This document shows positions 1 to 9,833 of a stretch of DNA of 64,000 bases, piece after piece. The notes under the pieces were generated by a model. The model did no database searches. It was not told the DNA's origin and was given only the letters and a program-made list of their open reading frames with translations. Source of the DNA: an uncultured Chlorobiales bacterium (GTDB taxonomy: Bacteria > Bacteroidota > Chlorobiia > Chlorobiales > Chlorobiaceae); NCBI GenBank assembly GCA_903929135.1, contig CAIYTH010000002.1:117402-181401 (forward strand), given 5' to 3'. The position numbers and the translations under genes were made by a program. Position 1 is the stretch's first letter, and every line of letters begins with the position of its first letter.

Positions 1-1960
1 CGGCGAGCTGGACGGTCGCCCGCGGCGCGATGACGACCCGGCTGGTGGTCTCGTCCGTCGGAGTCGTTTCGTTTTCTGCCCAGCTCCGGATGACCAGCCG
101 GTCGACCGACTCTCCCGGTCGAAGCTCCGTACTGCTCGCCAGGGCCGGCGAAGCAACCGGTTCGAATCGCAGGTAAGGGGCTGGCGAGGTGGCGCCGCTG
201 TCGTCAATGTCTTCTTTGATGTCGCGGCTGTTGCCGGCGATGTCGACCAGGCGGGCCCGTATCCGGTAATTGCTGCCGTACCGCAGCTTGGGCAGGGAAC
301 CCCCGGCCACCTTGAAACTGGTGGTCAGGCCGAGGGCATTGGCCACATCGGTCGGTTCGTAGCCGACCGCATCCACCGCACCTGTCGTCGGCTTTTCGAT
401 GGTCTTCCCGGGGTGAGGCAGCACCATGCTCCAGCCGTCCCAGTGGAAGAGCGCTTCGTGCAGGTAGAGGTCGCTGCCGGCAGCAGGGTCGGTGCTCGAT
501 ACGCCGGCGACGGTGACCGTTCCCTCTTCGGGGTGATCTTTTTCGAAGATGGTGACCGAGGGGTCCGGAGCATAGGTGTAAGTGCCGGTCCGCATGCAGA
601 GCGAGAACCACTGTTTTTTCGTCTCGTCGTACACGTCGACCCGGTATCCCCGGACGAGGTCCTCGGCGCTGAACCTGATTCCCGGGCTGAATTTGACCTC
701 GCCACGGAGGTCGAGCGTCGAGAGCTGGCTCTCGTAGCCGCTTCCGTTCTTCAGCTTCTGCACGAACCCGGAGGCGCGGTCGTCCATCAGCACCGACATC
801 CCACCGGAGCGAAGCGCGGGCAGTCCGGCGGTCTTCGGCGTGCCGAGCACCGGCGGCTTGTGGATGCCGAGGTCGCCGAGGGTCTGGGTGAAGTTGATCG
901 CCTTGATGGCCGAGCCGTCGATATCGACCTGGGCCACCGAAAAATCCTTTCCGGACATGTCGAGATGTCCCTTGACGACCAGGCCGCCCGAGGAGTGTGC
1001 CGAGAAAACCCCTCCCGCAAGGTCGATGTCGTATCCCGTGCCCAGCGCCACTTTAGAATCCGGACCGCCGGAGAGCGGGTTTTCCGGCCACACCCAGACG
1101 ACTTTGTCGGCGACGCCGGCAAGTCCGGGAGGAACCGGTACTTCGAGATCGAAAATCAGCCCGAGCAACCGCTGCAAATCGGGGTAGTCGCCGAGCATGG
1201 CGATGATCTGGTGGAAATCGAGGTCCGGCTTCGCCGGTCGGTTCAGGTAAAACGCTTCGAGCTCGTCGGGGTCCTTGGTCCTGATCTTGGGGGCATGGAA
1301 ATACTCGGCCTGCCAGAAGTCCAGGCGGGTCGCTTCCGAATCGCTGATCGATGCAGGATAGTTGCGGGGCACGACCCCGCCTTTGATGAGGGAGTGGATC
1401 GTTTTTTCACAGCTTGCCCTGGCGCCGAAGTGGCTCAGGTCGAGCGCAGAGAAGTCGGCGATCTTCGCGATGCCCTCCTGGGTGGCAACCATGCTTCCCC
1501 GGCCGTAGAGATTGCCTGGCACCGGGAGTTCCGTCGGCGAGGCGATGGCGACCGCACTATACTGGCGCTTGATGAAATCGAGGATCCTCGAGGCCGGGAA
1601 TGAGCGGACAACCGGGTTGGAGAGATCCTTTACGGTTCGATTCCTCACGACGACCGTCTCCGCTCCCTGGAAAAACTTCTTCCAGAGGTCGGGACGCAGC
1701 AGCTCCTTGGGTGGTTTCAGGTGCGTCACGGTCGGCGTGGCCGTGACGCCCGGAGGATAATTCCCGAAAAGCACGGAGAACGACCAGGGCTTGCCCGCCC
1801 AGTCGACGAAATCGCTGAAGCTGCCGATCGGGGCGCTTCCGCTGTCGGGTGTCAGTCGCGGGGTCGCCCGGACAGAGAGCCTGAGCACCGGGGTGGTACC
1901 GTCGACGGAAGATTTGCCGATGCCGTTGGGAAGGGCGGTCCAGGTTATGATCTGTTGCAT
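1..1960 (-). CDS. Large unrecognised protein, 3' part cut by the window edge
   Basis: A minus-strand frame opens at an ATG (1958-1960) and stays open to base 1, giving at least 653 residues; the end is outside the window. An AAGGAG ribosome site lies about 8 bases upstream of the ATG, and the stop of the preceding large gene is only 13 bases away, so the two form one operon. The protein begins MQQIITWTALPNG and shows no signal peptide or membrane segment. It looks beta-rich, with many short V/I/T/S alternations and D-x-G turns. I recognise no family and assign no function. Long plus-strand open frames here are shadows of this GC-rich gene. That it is a real gene is well supported by frame length, ribosome site and spacing. 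Confidence 0.75.
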   Translation of the reverse strand, partial: MQQIITWTALPNGIGKSSVDGTTPVLRLSVRATPRLTPDSGSAPIGSFSDFVDWAGKPWSFSVLFGNYPPGVTATPTVTHLKPPKELLRPDLWKKFFQGAETVVVRNRTVKDLSNPVVRSFPASRILDFIKRQYSAVAIASPTELPVPGNLYGRGSMVATQEGIAKIADFSALDLSHFGARASCEKTIHSLIKGGVVPRNYPASISDSEATRLDFWQAEYFHAPKIRTKDPDELEAFYLNRPAKPDLDFHQIIAMLGDYPDLQRLLGLIFDLEVPVPPGLAGVADKVVWVWPENPLSGGPDSKVALGTGYDIDLAGGVFSAHSSGGLVVKGHLDMSGKDFSVAQVDIDGSAIKAINFTQTLGDLGIHKPPVLGTPKTAGLPALRSGGMSVLMDDRASGFVQKLKNGSGYESQLSTLDLRGEVKFSPGIRFSAEDLVRGYRVDVYDETKKQWFSLCMRTGTYTYAPDPSVTIFEKDHPEEGTVTVAGVSSTDPAAGSDLYLHEALFHWDGWSMVLPHPGKTIEKPTTGAVDAVGYEPTDVANALGLTTSFKVAGGSLPKLRYGSNYRIRARLVDIAGNSRDIKEDIDDSGATSPAPYLRFEPVASPALASSTELRPGESVDRLVIRSWAENETTPTDETTSRVVIAPRATVQLA

Positions 1961-1973
1961 GGTATGGTTCTCC

Positions 1974-4900
1974 TTATGAGGCAAAGGCTGCTTGGTAGGT
2001 ATCCCACTCTTCGAGATTGAAGGCGTCGCCGAGCGTCGGGTCTGACGAGGCGCCCGCGAACTCCCTCCGGACGGTGAGGGTCACGTCGGCGCTGAAGAAG
2101 AGGATTTCGATCTCGACGGTCATGCTCGCCTCGCCCCATGCCTTGTCGTGCTTGAAGTCGTAGGTGAGGCCGAGGTAGAACTCCACGCTCACCGTGATCA
2201 GGCCGAGCACGCAGAGCGATCCGCCGGCACGCACATAACCGGTAAGGTCCGATGCATTGGCGGACATCTTGATGTAGATGCCTGCCATAACGTGGACTCC
2301 GCCGCTTGCCACACCGATGTCGAGAGAGAAATTGCCGCCGAACTCGATCGAGAGTTCGAGCATCTCCACGCCGTCGAGGCCGACGCCGATGGCGAAGAAA
2401 CCGCCGCCGGTGAATAAGGAGACGGAGACCATGAACGGGTTCTGGCGCTCGGAAAGCGCGAAGCGCGCCCTGAAAGGATCGCCGATGAAGGGCAGCGTGG
2501 CCGAAGCGTTCAGCGCGAGGTTCTGCAGGGGCGAAGACGCCTACCTGGATCGACGGGAGCTGGATCCCGTAACCGATCGACAGCCCCTCGGCGGAAATGT
2601 CGATGCTCGGCGGATCGACGAAGCGGTCGAGTCCGAGGTAATCCTCGATGACCGACACGAACGCGAGCGCCCCGACGAATTTTATCTTCCCGATATCGAC
2701 GTTCACCTCGGGCTTGCGGCCCGCTTCCATGCTCATGGAAAACACATTGAAGGGAATCTCGATGACCTTTGCAAGGGTGATGGTGAAATCGACCAGACTG
2801 GCGGTCACGGTTGCGTTGGCGCCCGAAGCGGCGCCGACCGTCACTTCGCAGGTGATTTCTATCCCCCTGCTCGCACCCGATGCGAACGATCCCGCATCAG
2901 CCTTGAGCTGGTCGCTCTTCCAGGTGAAACGTCTTTTCAACTCCCCCTTGTCGGTGACGTCGCTGACCCACTGGGGAATCTTGATGTCGCCGCCGGAAGC
3001 GAACCCGGTAATCTCCTCGAGGATCGAGGCGAGGCTGATTCCGCCGAGTATCTTCGGGGCGTCGCCGCTGAAGAACGCCAGCGGGTTGAAGGTGCCCTTT
3101 CCGAACTCGGCCAGGTCCGTATCGATGCTGCCGTTGTTGCCGCTTCCCACGATGCCGTGGGCGCGAGAGATGCCTCCGGCGAGCATGCTCGGCGTGATCA
3201 TGCCGCCGACCTTGTCGGTCCTGTTGCCTCCGCCGTAGTCGATCGTGACGCCGTCGGTGAACCTGGCGTAGACTTCGCCCTGGCTGTTCGTGCCGCCGAA
3301 CCCGTTGTCGAGGTACCCATTGAAATAGCTGATGCTGCTGGCCTTGTCGGTACCGGCGAACTGCCTCATGGCTGGCGCCACCACGTCCGCAGTGGTCATC
3401 CTCGGATAAAACGGACGAGCCCATGACTCGCCGCTCTTCTTCAGCCTGAAGAAGCCCACGAAACCGATGGAGCTGGCTTCGAGCGCCTCATCCTTTCCTC
3501 CCTTCGTATCGGCGAAAAAGATACTCTGGCCACCGAACTGGTACTTCCGCCTGCCATCGGGTTTGCCCGGGTCGGCCTGGTCGATGATGACACGATCGAC
3601 GTTCCCGCTGGTGAATGTGATATCGTTGCGCACGAATGCCAGCGGCGCGGAAAACTCGACTACCTTGCCCGCCCTGTCGGTCGCGTTGAGGGAGAACAGG
3701 TAATCCTTATGGTTGACGGTCGGCCAGAATGCCGCCTCGATTTCGGCAGGTGGAATCGGTATCGCTCCGGGATAGGTCTGGTCCAGGAGGGGGGTGACTT
3801 TGGTCAGCACCCGGACGCTCCGGAACGGGATCTCCCGGCCCTGGTGCTCGAAAACGCCGTGTCCGGCCTGGTCAGAAATGTAATCACGCTCGTACTCCTT
3901 GACGACGATGAACGCTCGTTTGCGCAGCCATGCGCCCATGCGCCCGGGCGGGTTCTGGCCGAATTTCCTTTCGGTGATCTCGATGAGCACCGCCTTGTGC
4001 CCGAACGGGTAGAGGTATCCCCGCTTGACCACCTGGACGAACTGGTCGCGCCCCATGGTCGAGCGGTGCAGCCACCGCTCCAGCGTCACCTTCATCTCGT
4101 CGAGCTGCGTCCAGTTGCCGTCGAGGTTCATCCAGGCCCCGAGCGAGGTGAGCATCAGGCGGTTGGCGTCGACCGATTTGAGGGCGCTGTTGGAGACGAT
4201 GAACGCCCTGTCATCCGGTTTCAGCGACTCCGTCCTGGTCAAGTCCGTCTGGACCGGAGGCACGAACGGATCGGGTGAAACCCCCGCAGAGTTGTCGATC
4301 GACCAGATGGCCCGGACCTGAGGCACATCGGCTGCCGGAGGCGGGCCGGCCAGCCTGGCATGCCAGAGGACTGCCCGTGGTCCCGAAGCCATCACTGTCG
4401 AGACGGCCGTATCCCAGTACCCGTACTGGTCCGGCGAGATCAGCAGGCGGTAAGGCGCCTCGATTGCGGTCGTATCGAGGTCCGGCGCGAAATTGAAGAC
4501 GGCCCCGGTATGCTGGAACGACGGGATGAGCCAGCCATCGGCAAGCCGCGCTTTCTTCAATCCGGCACGGTATGGCTTCACGACCGGCTTCACGGGTTTG
4601 ACGGGCATGGGGGTTATGGCGCGGCCGTCGAGGCGCGGCTTCAGAAGGGTGCCCTTCCAGTCGAGCAGCACATCGGCCGCGTAGGGGATGCTCTCCGCTC
4701 CGTCGGGCAGGTCGAAGGCCAGGCGGGAGAGCCCTGCGCTGCGGTAGTTGATGACGCCTGGCGGCACCGAATCCGAGGTTGTCGTCAGGTCTTCGATGAA
4801 CGCCTGCTCCCCGATGCTCTGCGGCGGGAAATAGACCACGATGCGCGGCACGTCGTCCGTCATTCTTGCGAGTTTGCCGGGCCCGGCGCCCCTGAACTCG

Positions 4901-6348
4901 GGTCGCAGTCCCAGGAACTGGAGCCCCAGCACCATCAGGTCACGGGGCCGGACGACCTGCGTGAGGATCCAGTCAGGCAGCACGACATGTGCTTCAGGAG
5001 CATCGCCCGAGACATCGACGACTCCCTCCACGGCCTTGAGCGTGCGACCGACCGGCGCGATGGTGAGGAACATGGTGCTTGCGGCGAGAGGCGGCATGGG
5101 GTCGACCACGAAGTCGCCGAGGCGAGGGGCCGTGGCCAGGAGGGTGAACGGAAGTCCTTGCTGCAGGGGGGTGTTTCCCGAAGGGATCGGACCGAGATAG
5201 AGCAACCCTGGGTTCCCGTCGGCAGGGGGGATGTCGAGCAGCATGAAGCCGGGCTTGCGCGGCACAGGCCCGAGGGCGAGGCTGCATCCGGGCGCGTGCG
5301 CCGTGAGCGGCACAGCGGTCCTCAATGCGACGAGGGTTGCGCCCAGCCGGGTGCCGTCGCCGCGATAGACGGCCAGGTAGACCGGTTTCTGCAGGGGAAC
5401 CGAAAAAGGCAGCATGTAGTCGTTCAGGAGATCCGCTCCCGGCTGGAAAAAGAGTCCCGTCGTCGTGGAACCGACAGCGGTCACTGCGCGCCTGATGCTG
5501 CCGTCGAGCTGCTCGTCGGCTTCGATTGAAAGCCTGAGGAACGCCGGCGCCTGGTGGAAAAATCGCCATCCGGCTGTCTTTTCGGGCCAGAGCGGCACAT
5601 CGAAAGCCTCCTTTTCCGGGATGAAGAGCATCGAGCGGCGGTTGGCCGGATTGGGCAGGAGGCTCGGTATGCCTGGACCGAGCAGTGCCAATGCAAGCAC
5701 CTTCGAGCTGATGGTATCACCCTGCGTGGTGAGGTCGACGAAAGCCTGGCCGCCTCCGAAACTGAAGATCCATGATGGAAAGAATACTGCCCATGTCGCG
5801 CCGGCAAGCCGGAGGTGCATCCCCTCGGTCACGCGGCAGATTTCGTCGTCGAAAAAGACCGGAGCCACCGCCATGGCCTTGCCGTCGAGCCAGTCCGCGA
5901 GATCGACCGCAGCCGCGAATCCGCAGCAGTCGAACTGCAGGTAGAGCTTCGCCTTTCCGCCTGCAATCGTGATCCGCGCGGTGAGGACGGCCGGGATGTC
6001 GAACCCCGGGAAGCGCGCCTCCTTCAGGGTGATCGTCACGTCGTCACCATTCGGGCTGACCTTCACCTCCAGCTTTGAGTTCCCTGCGAATCGGCCGGCG
6101 TTGACACCCCACTGCCCTCCGGCGGCGCTCTTCATGGTTACCCAGCCCGGAGCGTACTCGACGGTAACGCCGCCGATGACAAGCGTCCTGACGAGCGTGT
6201 GCTTGCCTATGGTCCCGATCCTGCCGGCCAGGAACCGCCAGTCAGGTTTGGCCGTGCCGGCTTCCGTGACGAGGGCGCTTCCCGACTGGTCGACCTTGAG
6301 GAAGTCGTTGGACTTCAGAACCGAAAGATTGAAAGGTAAAGGATTCAT
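1974..6348 (-). CDS. Very large unrecognised protein, interrupted by a one-base frameshift
   Basis: The gene starts at ATG 6348 (MNPLPFNLSVLKSNDF) with a weak AGGA site upstream. As read, the frame runs to 1945, but after the motif LPSIQVGVFA near 2532 it turns into arginine-rich nonsense. Removing one G from the GGGG at 2528-2531 restores a natural continuation (ALQNLALNASATLPFIGDPF) that joins the frame ending at the TAA at 1974-1976 (…WDTYQAAFAS). The repaired protein would be about 1457 residues. Its last 150 residues are a glycine-rich, strand-alternating segment (FTGGGFFAIGVGLDG, YVRAGGSLCVLGLITV) that looks like beta sheet. No signal peptide or known domain was recognised. It lies 13 bases upstream of the next large gene, so the two proteins probably act together. 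The indel may be a sequencing error or a real inactivation. Confidence 0.72.
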
Positions 6349-7088
6349 GGCGGTATCCTGATTGGGCTCTGGCCTGACGCCTGCTTGCAGTCGCGCACCT
6401 GCCGTTTCCGGCAGGGAGGCTGGTGGCTGGCATGGCTGAATTCCGTTCGTATTCCGTGGTTAGAGAAACCGTGATGTACAGGGAAACCAGATCAAAGAGA
6501 ACGGTGATGAGTCAGAAAGCAAGTGTGCTTTCAAAGGTTCCGGAGAAGCGAAGGGATCGCCGGAGAGATCACGAAGGAGAGAAAGTTATGACATCCTATA
6601 GATAGCAGAAATACTCTACACTTTCAAGGTGAGTAAGGAATAATTCCAGTCGGGGAACATGAATTGTCAATAGCGGTACACTGGTGGATCGACACGTTTC
6701 CCCGGTGATCCGATAAAAGGTAAATCCCCTCATTGAAGACAGCACAACAGGTTTTCGATGAAGCGGGTTCCGCGTTGGTACCCTTGCCATTCCTAGGGGA
6801 ATGAAGGTCGTTGTGAGCAAGAAGATCGTCGTCATCATCGTCCGCGTCATCTCTGCAACCAACAATGCAAATGTCTGCAAGCATGGCAAGACACATATCT
6901 GCGAGCTGTGCCTCGGCTTTCCGCTCGACGGCTATGCGCTCGTCTGAGCCACTCGACATACAAAGCAAAAGACCAGCACTCCCAAGGTGACCGGCCTTTT
7001 GCTTTTTCACCTATTCGTTTTTGCCGCCGGCGCCCATAACTCCCAAGCAACACACATCACACCCTCATTGCTTACCTCATTTGCTTCA
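6349..7088. other. Intergenic region without a supported gene
   Basis: This stretch separates the minus-strand operon start at 6348 from the accessory array. Open frames here are short, have no ribosome site and give unnatural proteins, for example one with six aspartates in a row from a CATCAT-type run near 6830. It must hold the promoter of the 6348 operon, but no convincing -35/-10 pair was found. A hairpin with a T-tract at 6962-7007 is listed separately. Confidence 0.5.
6962..7007 (+). terminator. Hairpin with T-tract, probable terminator
   Basis: AAAGCAAAAG (6962-6971) pairs perfectly with CTTTTGCTTT (6996-7005), with further partial pairing inside, and the right arm runs into a T-tract (7003-7007). 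This is the form of an intrinsic terminator on the plus strand. No plus-strand gene directly upstream is supported. Confidence 0.45.
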
Positions 7089-7151
7089 TCCGTCTCATCC
7101 ACGTTGTCCATCTCGTCCATTGAGTCTACTTCGTCTATCAAGTCCATAAAA
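7089..7151. repeat. 9-bp-period minisatellite (TCCANNNNG type), single arm
   Basis: Seven consecutive units keep an exact 9-base period: tccgtctca, tccacgttg, tccatctcg, tccattgag, tctacttcg, tctatcaag, tccataaaa. It is the same family as the arrays at 27.1-27.97 kb, 45.1 kb and 54.8 kb, but the opposite arm is missing. It ends about 19 bases before an RTX gene remnant, so it marks the edge of a rearrangement. Confidence 0.7.
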
Positions 7152-7169
7152 ACATCCGCTCTCTCGTTC

Positions 7170-7333
7170 TTCCCGACCCCGCTGACACGTTGCTGGAGCA
7201 GGATGGTAACGAGTACCTTGATGGCGGCACAGTCGATGATAGGCTGTTCGGGTATGTCGGCAACGAGTCGTTGACAGGGAGAGATTTGATTATCGTGGCA
7301 AGTCAGACGGTCAGGTCGCGGGTAGCGGCATAA
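7170..7333 (+). pseudogene. Remnant of an RTX effector gene
   Basis: The DNA ttcccgaccccgctgac (FPTPLT) is followed in frame by DTLLEQDGNEYLDGG and DDRLFGYVGNESL, then a short divergent tail and TAA at 7331-7333. These match the large RTX protein at FPTPLTNFLGG (near 16150) and DTLLGQEGNDYLDGG…DDRLFGYVGND (16303-16380), with the intervening segment deleted. No start or N-terminal domain survives. It is therefore a degraded fourth copy of the linker/RTX junction found in the three cassettes downstream. Confidence 0.72.
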
Positions 7334-8043
7334 GGTGTATATGTGAAAGTATATGCAAAATACTGCTCAAGGCAGCCGAAATATACTTGTGGCGTGTACT
7401 CATGTATGATAATAGCACAAAAAATGATAATTATTATTGTTGGAGTTGATATTTATCATTAACTATTGGTTGTGTGATTTCGGAGTTCGATAGAATCAGC
7501 ATCGACCCGAAACACTTACCCCCACATTCAATTCACGGCGTACCTTATAGAGCAGTAACAAACCCGATGGCTTTTGCAGTTAAAGCGTAAGAATGCAGTG
7601 CCGTTCCACTCTGTTACCCGATTTACGTTGCCGTAACGTCCTGTTGGTTATTACCTGTCGTCAGTTACCGAGCATTCCCCACTGAACCCCCATTCAGATT
7701 CTCGGACATGTCGAACGCATCGCATATTCAGGTTATTTCGCCTGAGACTCTTCATTCAACCAAGTCCCTCACCGGACTCCCGAATTTCTTGTGCCCTGTC
7801 TGCAGGCACACATTGATGGAGGATGAAGCCCAGCCTTTGCTCTTCTCTTTACTTTGCCATATACCATGGATGCCTCATTGTATAGTGGATACGCTGCCGC
7901 TACTTGATCAATTAGAGATTATCTATAATGAATTGCCAATGACACGGTCTTTATATCGAAAAAAGCATTCAATCACCGGATGTTTTGCTGTGTCTATTAA
8001 TGTCAGCACTGAAAATCCATAATCGCAATTCTGGAGAAGTAAT
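7334..8043. other. A+T-rich intergenic region upstream of the first cassette
   Basis: No gene is supported. A 104-codon open frame at 7708-8022 has no ribosome site and no recognisable domain. The element CTGAAcccccATTCAG at 7682-7697, a small inverted repeat, recurs almost unchanged at 12046-12061 ahead of the third cassette. Base composition shifts here from the GC-rich core to clearly A+T-rich DNA, in keeping with acquired DNA. Confidence 0.45.
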
Positions 8044-8094
8044 ATGATGTTAAATATGAGATTATCTCATATACGAGGTCTATTCAACAGATTG

Positions 8095-8102
8095 TTTTTT
8101 TT
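8095..8102 (+). promoter_or_regulatory. T8 homopolymer at the 5' end of a candidate immunity gene; possible phase-variation tract
   Basis: An ATG at 8044, preceded by a good GGAGAAG ribosome site, opens MMLNMRLSHIRGLFNRLFF and then stops at TGA 8107-8109. With nine instead of eight T's the frame would run on into the gene ending at 8393 and give a complete hydrophobic leader (RLFFFALILYMHVIVSQG). This is either a sequencing miscount or an on/off slippage tract. Confidence 0.5.
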
Positions 8103-8105
8103 GCG

Positions 8106-8393
8106 TTGATTTTATACATGCATGTTATTGTATCGCAAGGTATTGGTAAGTGTTCTGAAAAAAACAAAGAATTTATAAATGATGATAGGGTTATCGCGTT
8201 GGTTGTTGAGGGTGAGCAATTTAAACATGATGCCGCTAAAATGCCGGAAGATACTAGATTCGTATTTCTTCCAGGATCGGTAACTATCCTGAAAAAAGAT
8301 GGTCGTTATAGCGTAAGGGTACGCGTAAATATCGATGAGGGTGGTTATTTCGTTTTTTATAAAGAATATTTTATTCAGAATATAGAAAAATAA
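8106..8393 (+). CDS. Small exported protein, candidate immunity protein of the GH73 cassette
   Basis: The 95-codon frame as read begins with TTG 8106 or ATG 8118 and ends 13 bases before the glucosaminidase effector, in the same operon. The true start is probably ATG 8044, which has the ribosome site but is out of frame by one base at the T8 tract. If the tract had one more T, the protein would start with a basic stretch and a hydrophobic segment typical of a signal peptide or membrane anchor. The mature part is about 85 residues, beta-rich (TRFVFLPGSVTILKKDGRYSVRVRV), and matches no family I know. A small periplasmic protein next to a peptidoglycan hydrolase is what is expected of an immunity protein; this is inference from position and topology. 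The gene is A+T-rich compared with the core genome. Confidence 0.6.
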   Translation: MILYMHVIVSQGIGKCSEKNKEFINDDRVIALVVEGEQFKHDAAKMPEDTRFVFLPGSVTILKKDGRYSVRVRVNIDEGGYFVFYKEYFIQNIEK

Positions 8394-8406
8394 ACGGAGG
8401 TGGTTT

Positions 8407-9804
8407 ATGAGTAATAAGATAGATTTTATTTTGAGTATATATGATGCAGCAAAAAAAGTATCTGCTCAAACCGGAATGTCGGTTGATTTAATTCTTGCAC
8501 AGGCTGCGCAAGAAACGGGTTGGGGAGAAAAAGTGTTGCCCGGCACAAACAATTTATTCAATATAAATGCAGACGCTTCTTGGGCCGGACAGGTTAAGTG
8601 GTTTTCTGTAAAAGAATATATGAACGGTGAGTACGTGTTGGTTAATGCTCCTTTTCGGGTATACGAAACGGTACTGGGTTCTATTGAGGATCGAGTATCT
8701 ATTCTTCAGTCAAACCCAAGGTATTTCAACATATTTTCTCCTGATGTCTTAGGGGATTTTCAGCAAGAAGCAAATGCCTTGCAGCAAGCTGGTTATGCAA
8801 CAGATCCAAATTATGCCAATAATCTAATTGCTGTTTATAATGGCAAGACAATGCGTAATGCTATTGCGATTGCAAAGGGGAGAGGAGAGTCGGCCACACC
8901 AAACAGTATTGTTGATACAGCGAATATAGAGTATTCGCTTTGGGGTGCTTATGAGTCTGGTGAAATAAGCTCTGATACACATTGGTTGTTAACAACTCCA
9001 GTATCTGAACTATTAAAGTCGGATATGAACTCAAGTCATTTCGTTAGTCCGTTTACAGGAGAGATTTTGAGCTTGGATCCGATCGGTGCATTCTACGACA
9101 GTCAGAGTTCGGCTTATGACCAGGCATTGTCGATAGCTGACAAGACGGGGGTGCTGGTGGATGGTCTGGGGCATCGGGTAAACTTGGCCGCCATTCAGGT
9201 CCTCGACACCAACAATGACGGAATGCTCAGTGCAGCGGAGGCTTCGGGTCTGAGGCTGCTGACGGATCTGAACGAGAACGGGCATCTCGATGCCGGAGAG
9301 CTGAATACGATCACGAGCGCGATCTGGTCGGTGGACTGGAGCAGGCTGACGAGGGGCAATGCGCAGATGGCAGGTTATGAGGCGGTGGCTCCGACGATGG
9401 TGAGTGCGGCGCTGCCTTCGGCCGTGAACCTGGCACAGCCTGCGGTTATCAATCTGTCTCAGTCGGGGCAGGTCAATCTGGTGCAGGCAGTGCCATCGAG
9501 CAACTACCGGATGCTGCGCGACACCGACAACCTTTACCTGTACGGCTACTACTACATTACCTGGTCACCGGGTCAGATCAAGATCAATAACGGTACACGG
9601 AACACCCTGATCGGCACGGACGGCAACGACAGCTTTGATGCCAGTTACTATAGTTCCCAAGCGTATTTGTTCCCGACGCCGCTGACGAACTTCCTGGGCG
9701 GCGGAGGCGATGACCAAGTCGGGGGCTCCGGGGGTAATGACAGTATCTTGGGCGGAACGGATAAATCACATGAATTTATATCATACTGTTCGCTGGCAGC
9801 ATAA
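8407..9804 (+). CDS. Orphan effector cassette: GH73 glucosaminidase fused to linker and truncated RTX start
   Basis: 465 residues with a strong CGGAGG ribosome site. Residues 1-165 are a FlgJ-like GH73 N-acetylglucosaminidase domain: LAQAAQETGWG holds the expected catalytic Glu (E36), followed by NNLFNI and YATDPNYANNL. This enzyme class cuts the glycan strands of peptidoglycan. From LSLDPIGAFYDS (nt 9067) it enters the linker module shared with two downstream genes, with an EF-hand-like pair (DTNNDGMLSAAE, DLNENGHLDAGEL), a conserved NLxQ stretch and the first RTX motifs (GGGGDDQVGGSGGNDS). It then ends abruptly with an unrelated tail. The C-terminal type I secretion signal is absent, so the protein as read is probably not exported. 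The enzyme part is A+T-rich while the linker is GC-rich, which suggests separate origins. I read it as a displaced cassette that could donate its head to the full-length RTX gene. Confidence 0.82.
   Translation: MSNKIDFILSIYDAAKKVSAQTGMSVDLILAQAAQETGWGEKVLPGTNNLFNINADASWAGQVKWFSVKEYMNGEYVLVNAPFRVYETVLGSIEDRVSILQSNPRYFNIFSPDVLGDFQQEANALQQAGYATDPNYANNLIAVYNGKTMRNAIAIAKGRGESATPNSIVDTANIEYSLWGAYESGEISSDTHWLLTTPVSELLKSDMNSSHFVSPFTGEILSLDPIGAFYDSQSSAYDQALSIADKTGVLVDGLGHRVNLAAIQVLDTNNDGMLSAAEASGLRLLTDLNENGHLDAGELNTITSAIWSVDWSRLTRGNAQMAGYEAVAPTMVSAALPSAVNLAQPAVINLSQSGQVNLVQAVPSSNYRMLRDTDNLYLYGYYYITWSPGQIKINNGTRNTLIGTDGNDSFDASYYSSQAYLFPTPLTNFLGGGGDDQVGGSGGNDSILGGTDKSHEFISYCSLAA
9067..9758 (+). repeat. 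Shared linker/RTX-start module, copy A
   Basis: First of three direct copies (A here, B 11083-11840, C 15542-16303) encoding LSLDPIGAFYDSQS through the first RTX motifs. A is the most divergent over most of its length, but its last part, from cgatgaccaagtcggg to gacagtatct, is identical to copy C over about 40 bases. That patchy identity suggests gene conversion. Confidence 0.8.
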
Positions 9805-9833
9805 AAGGAAAGATAATAATAGTTGTTGAAAAT

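Noticed and set aside
140..165. GGTTCGAATC word resembling a tRNA T-loop
   Set aside because: No acceptor stem, anticodon stem or CCA-type end around it; it lies inside the open coding frame.
413..1603. 396-codon plus-strand open frame (and similar frames at 2278-3426, 4360-5529)
   Set aside because: They mirror the minus-strand large genes in GC-rich DNA, give histidine/arginine/glycine-rich unnatural proteins, and the minus-strand genes have ribosome sites and coupling.
6624..7010. 128-codon minus-strand frame with six aspartates in a row
   Set aside because: No ribosome site, low-complexity composition, and it overlaps a hairpin terminator.
7089..7151. CRISPR array considered for the short tandem repeats here and at 27.1, 45.1 and 54.8 kb
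   Set aside because: The period is 9 bases with no spacers of 25-40 bases, and no cas genes are present.
7708..8022. 104-codon plus-strand frame before the first cassette
   Set aside because: No ribosome site or domain. Its start resembles that of the frame at 12071, but similarity ends after a few codons, so both more likely reflect a shared non-coding element.
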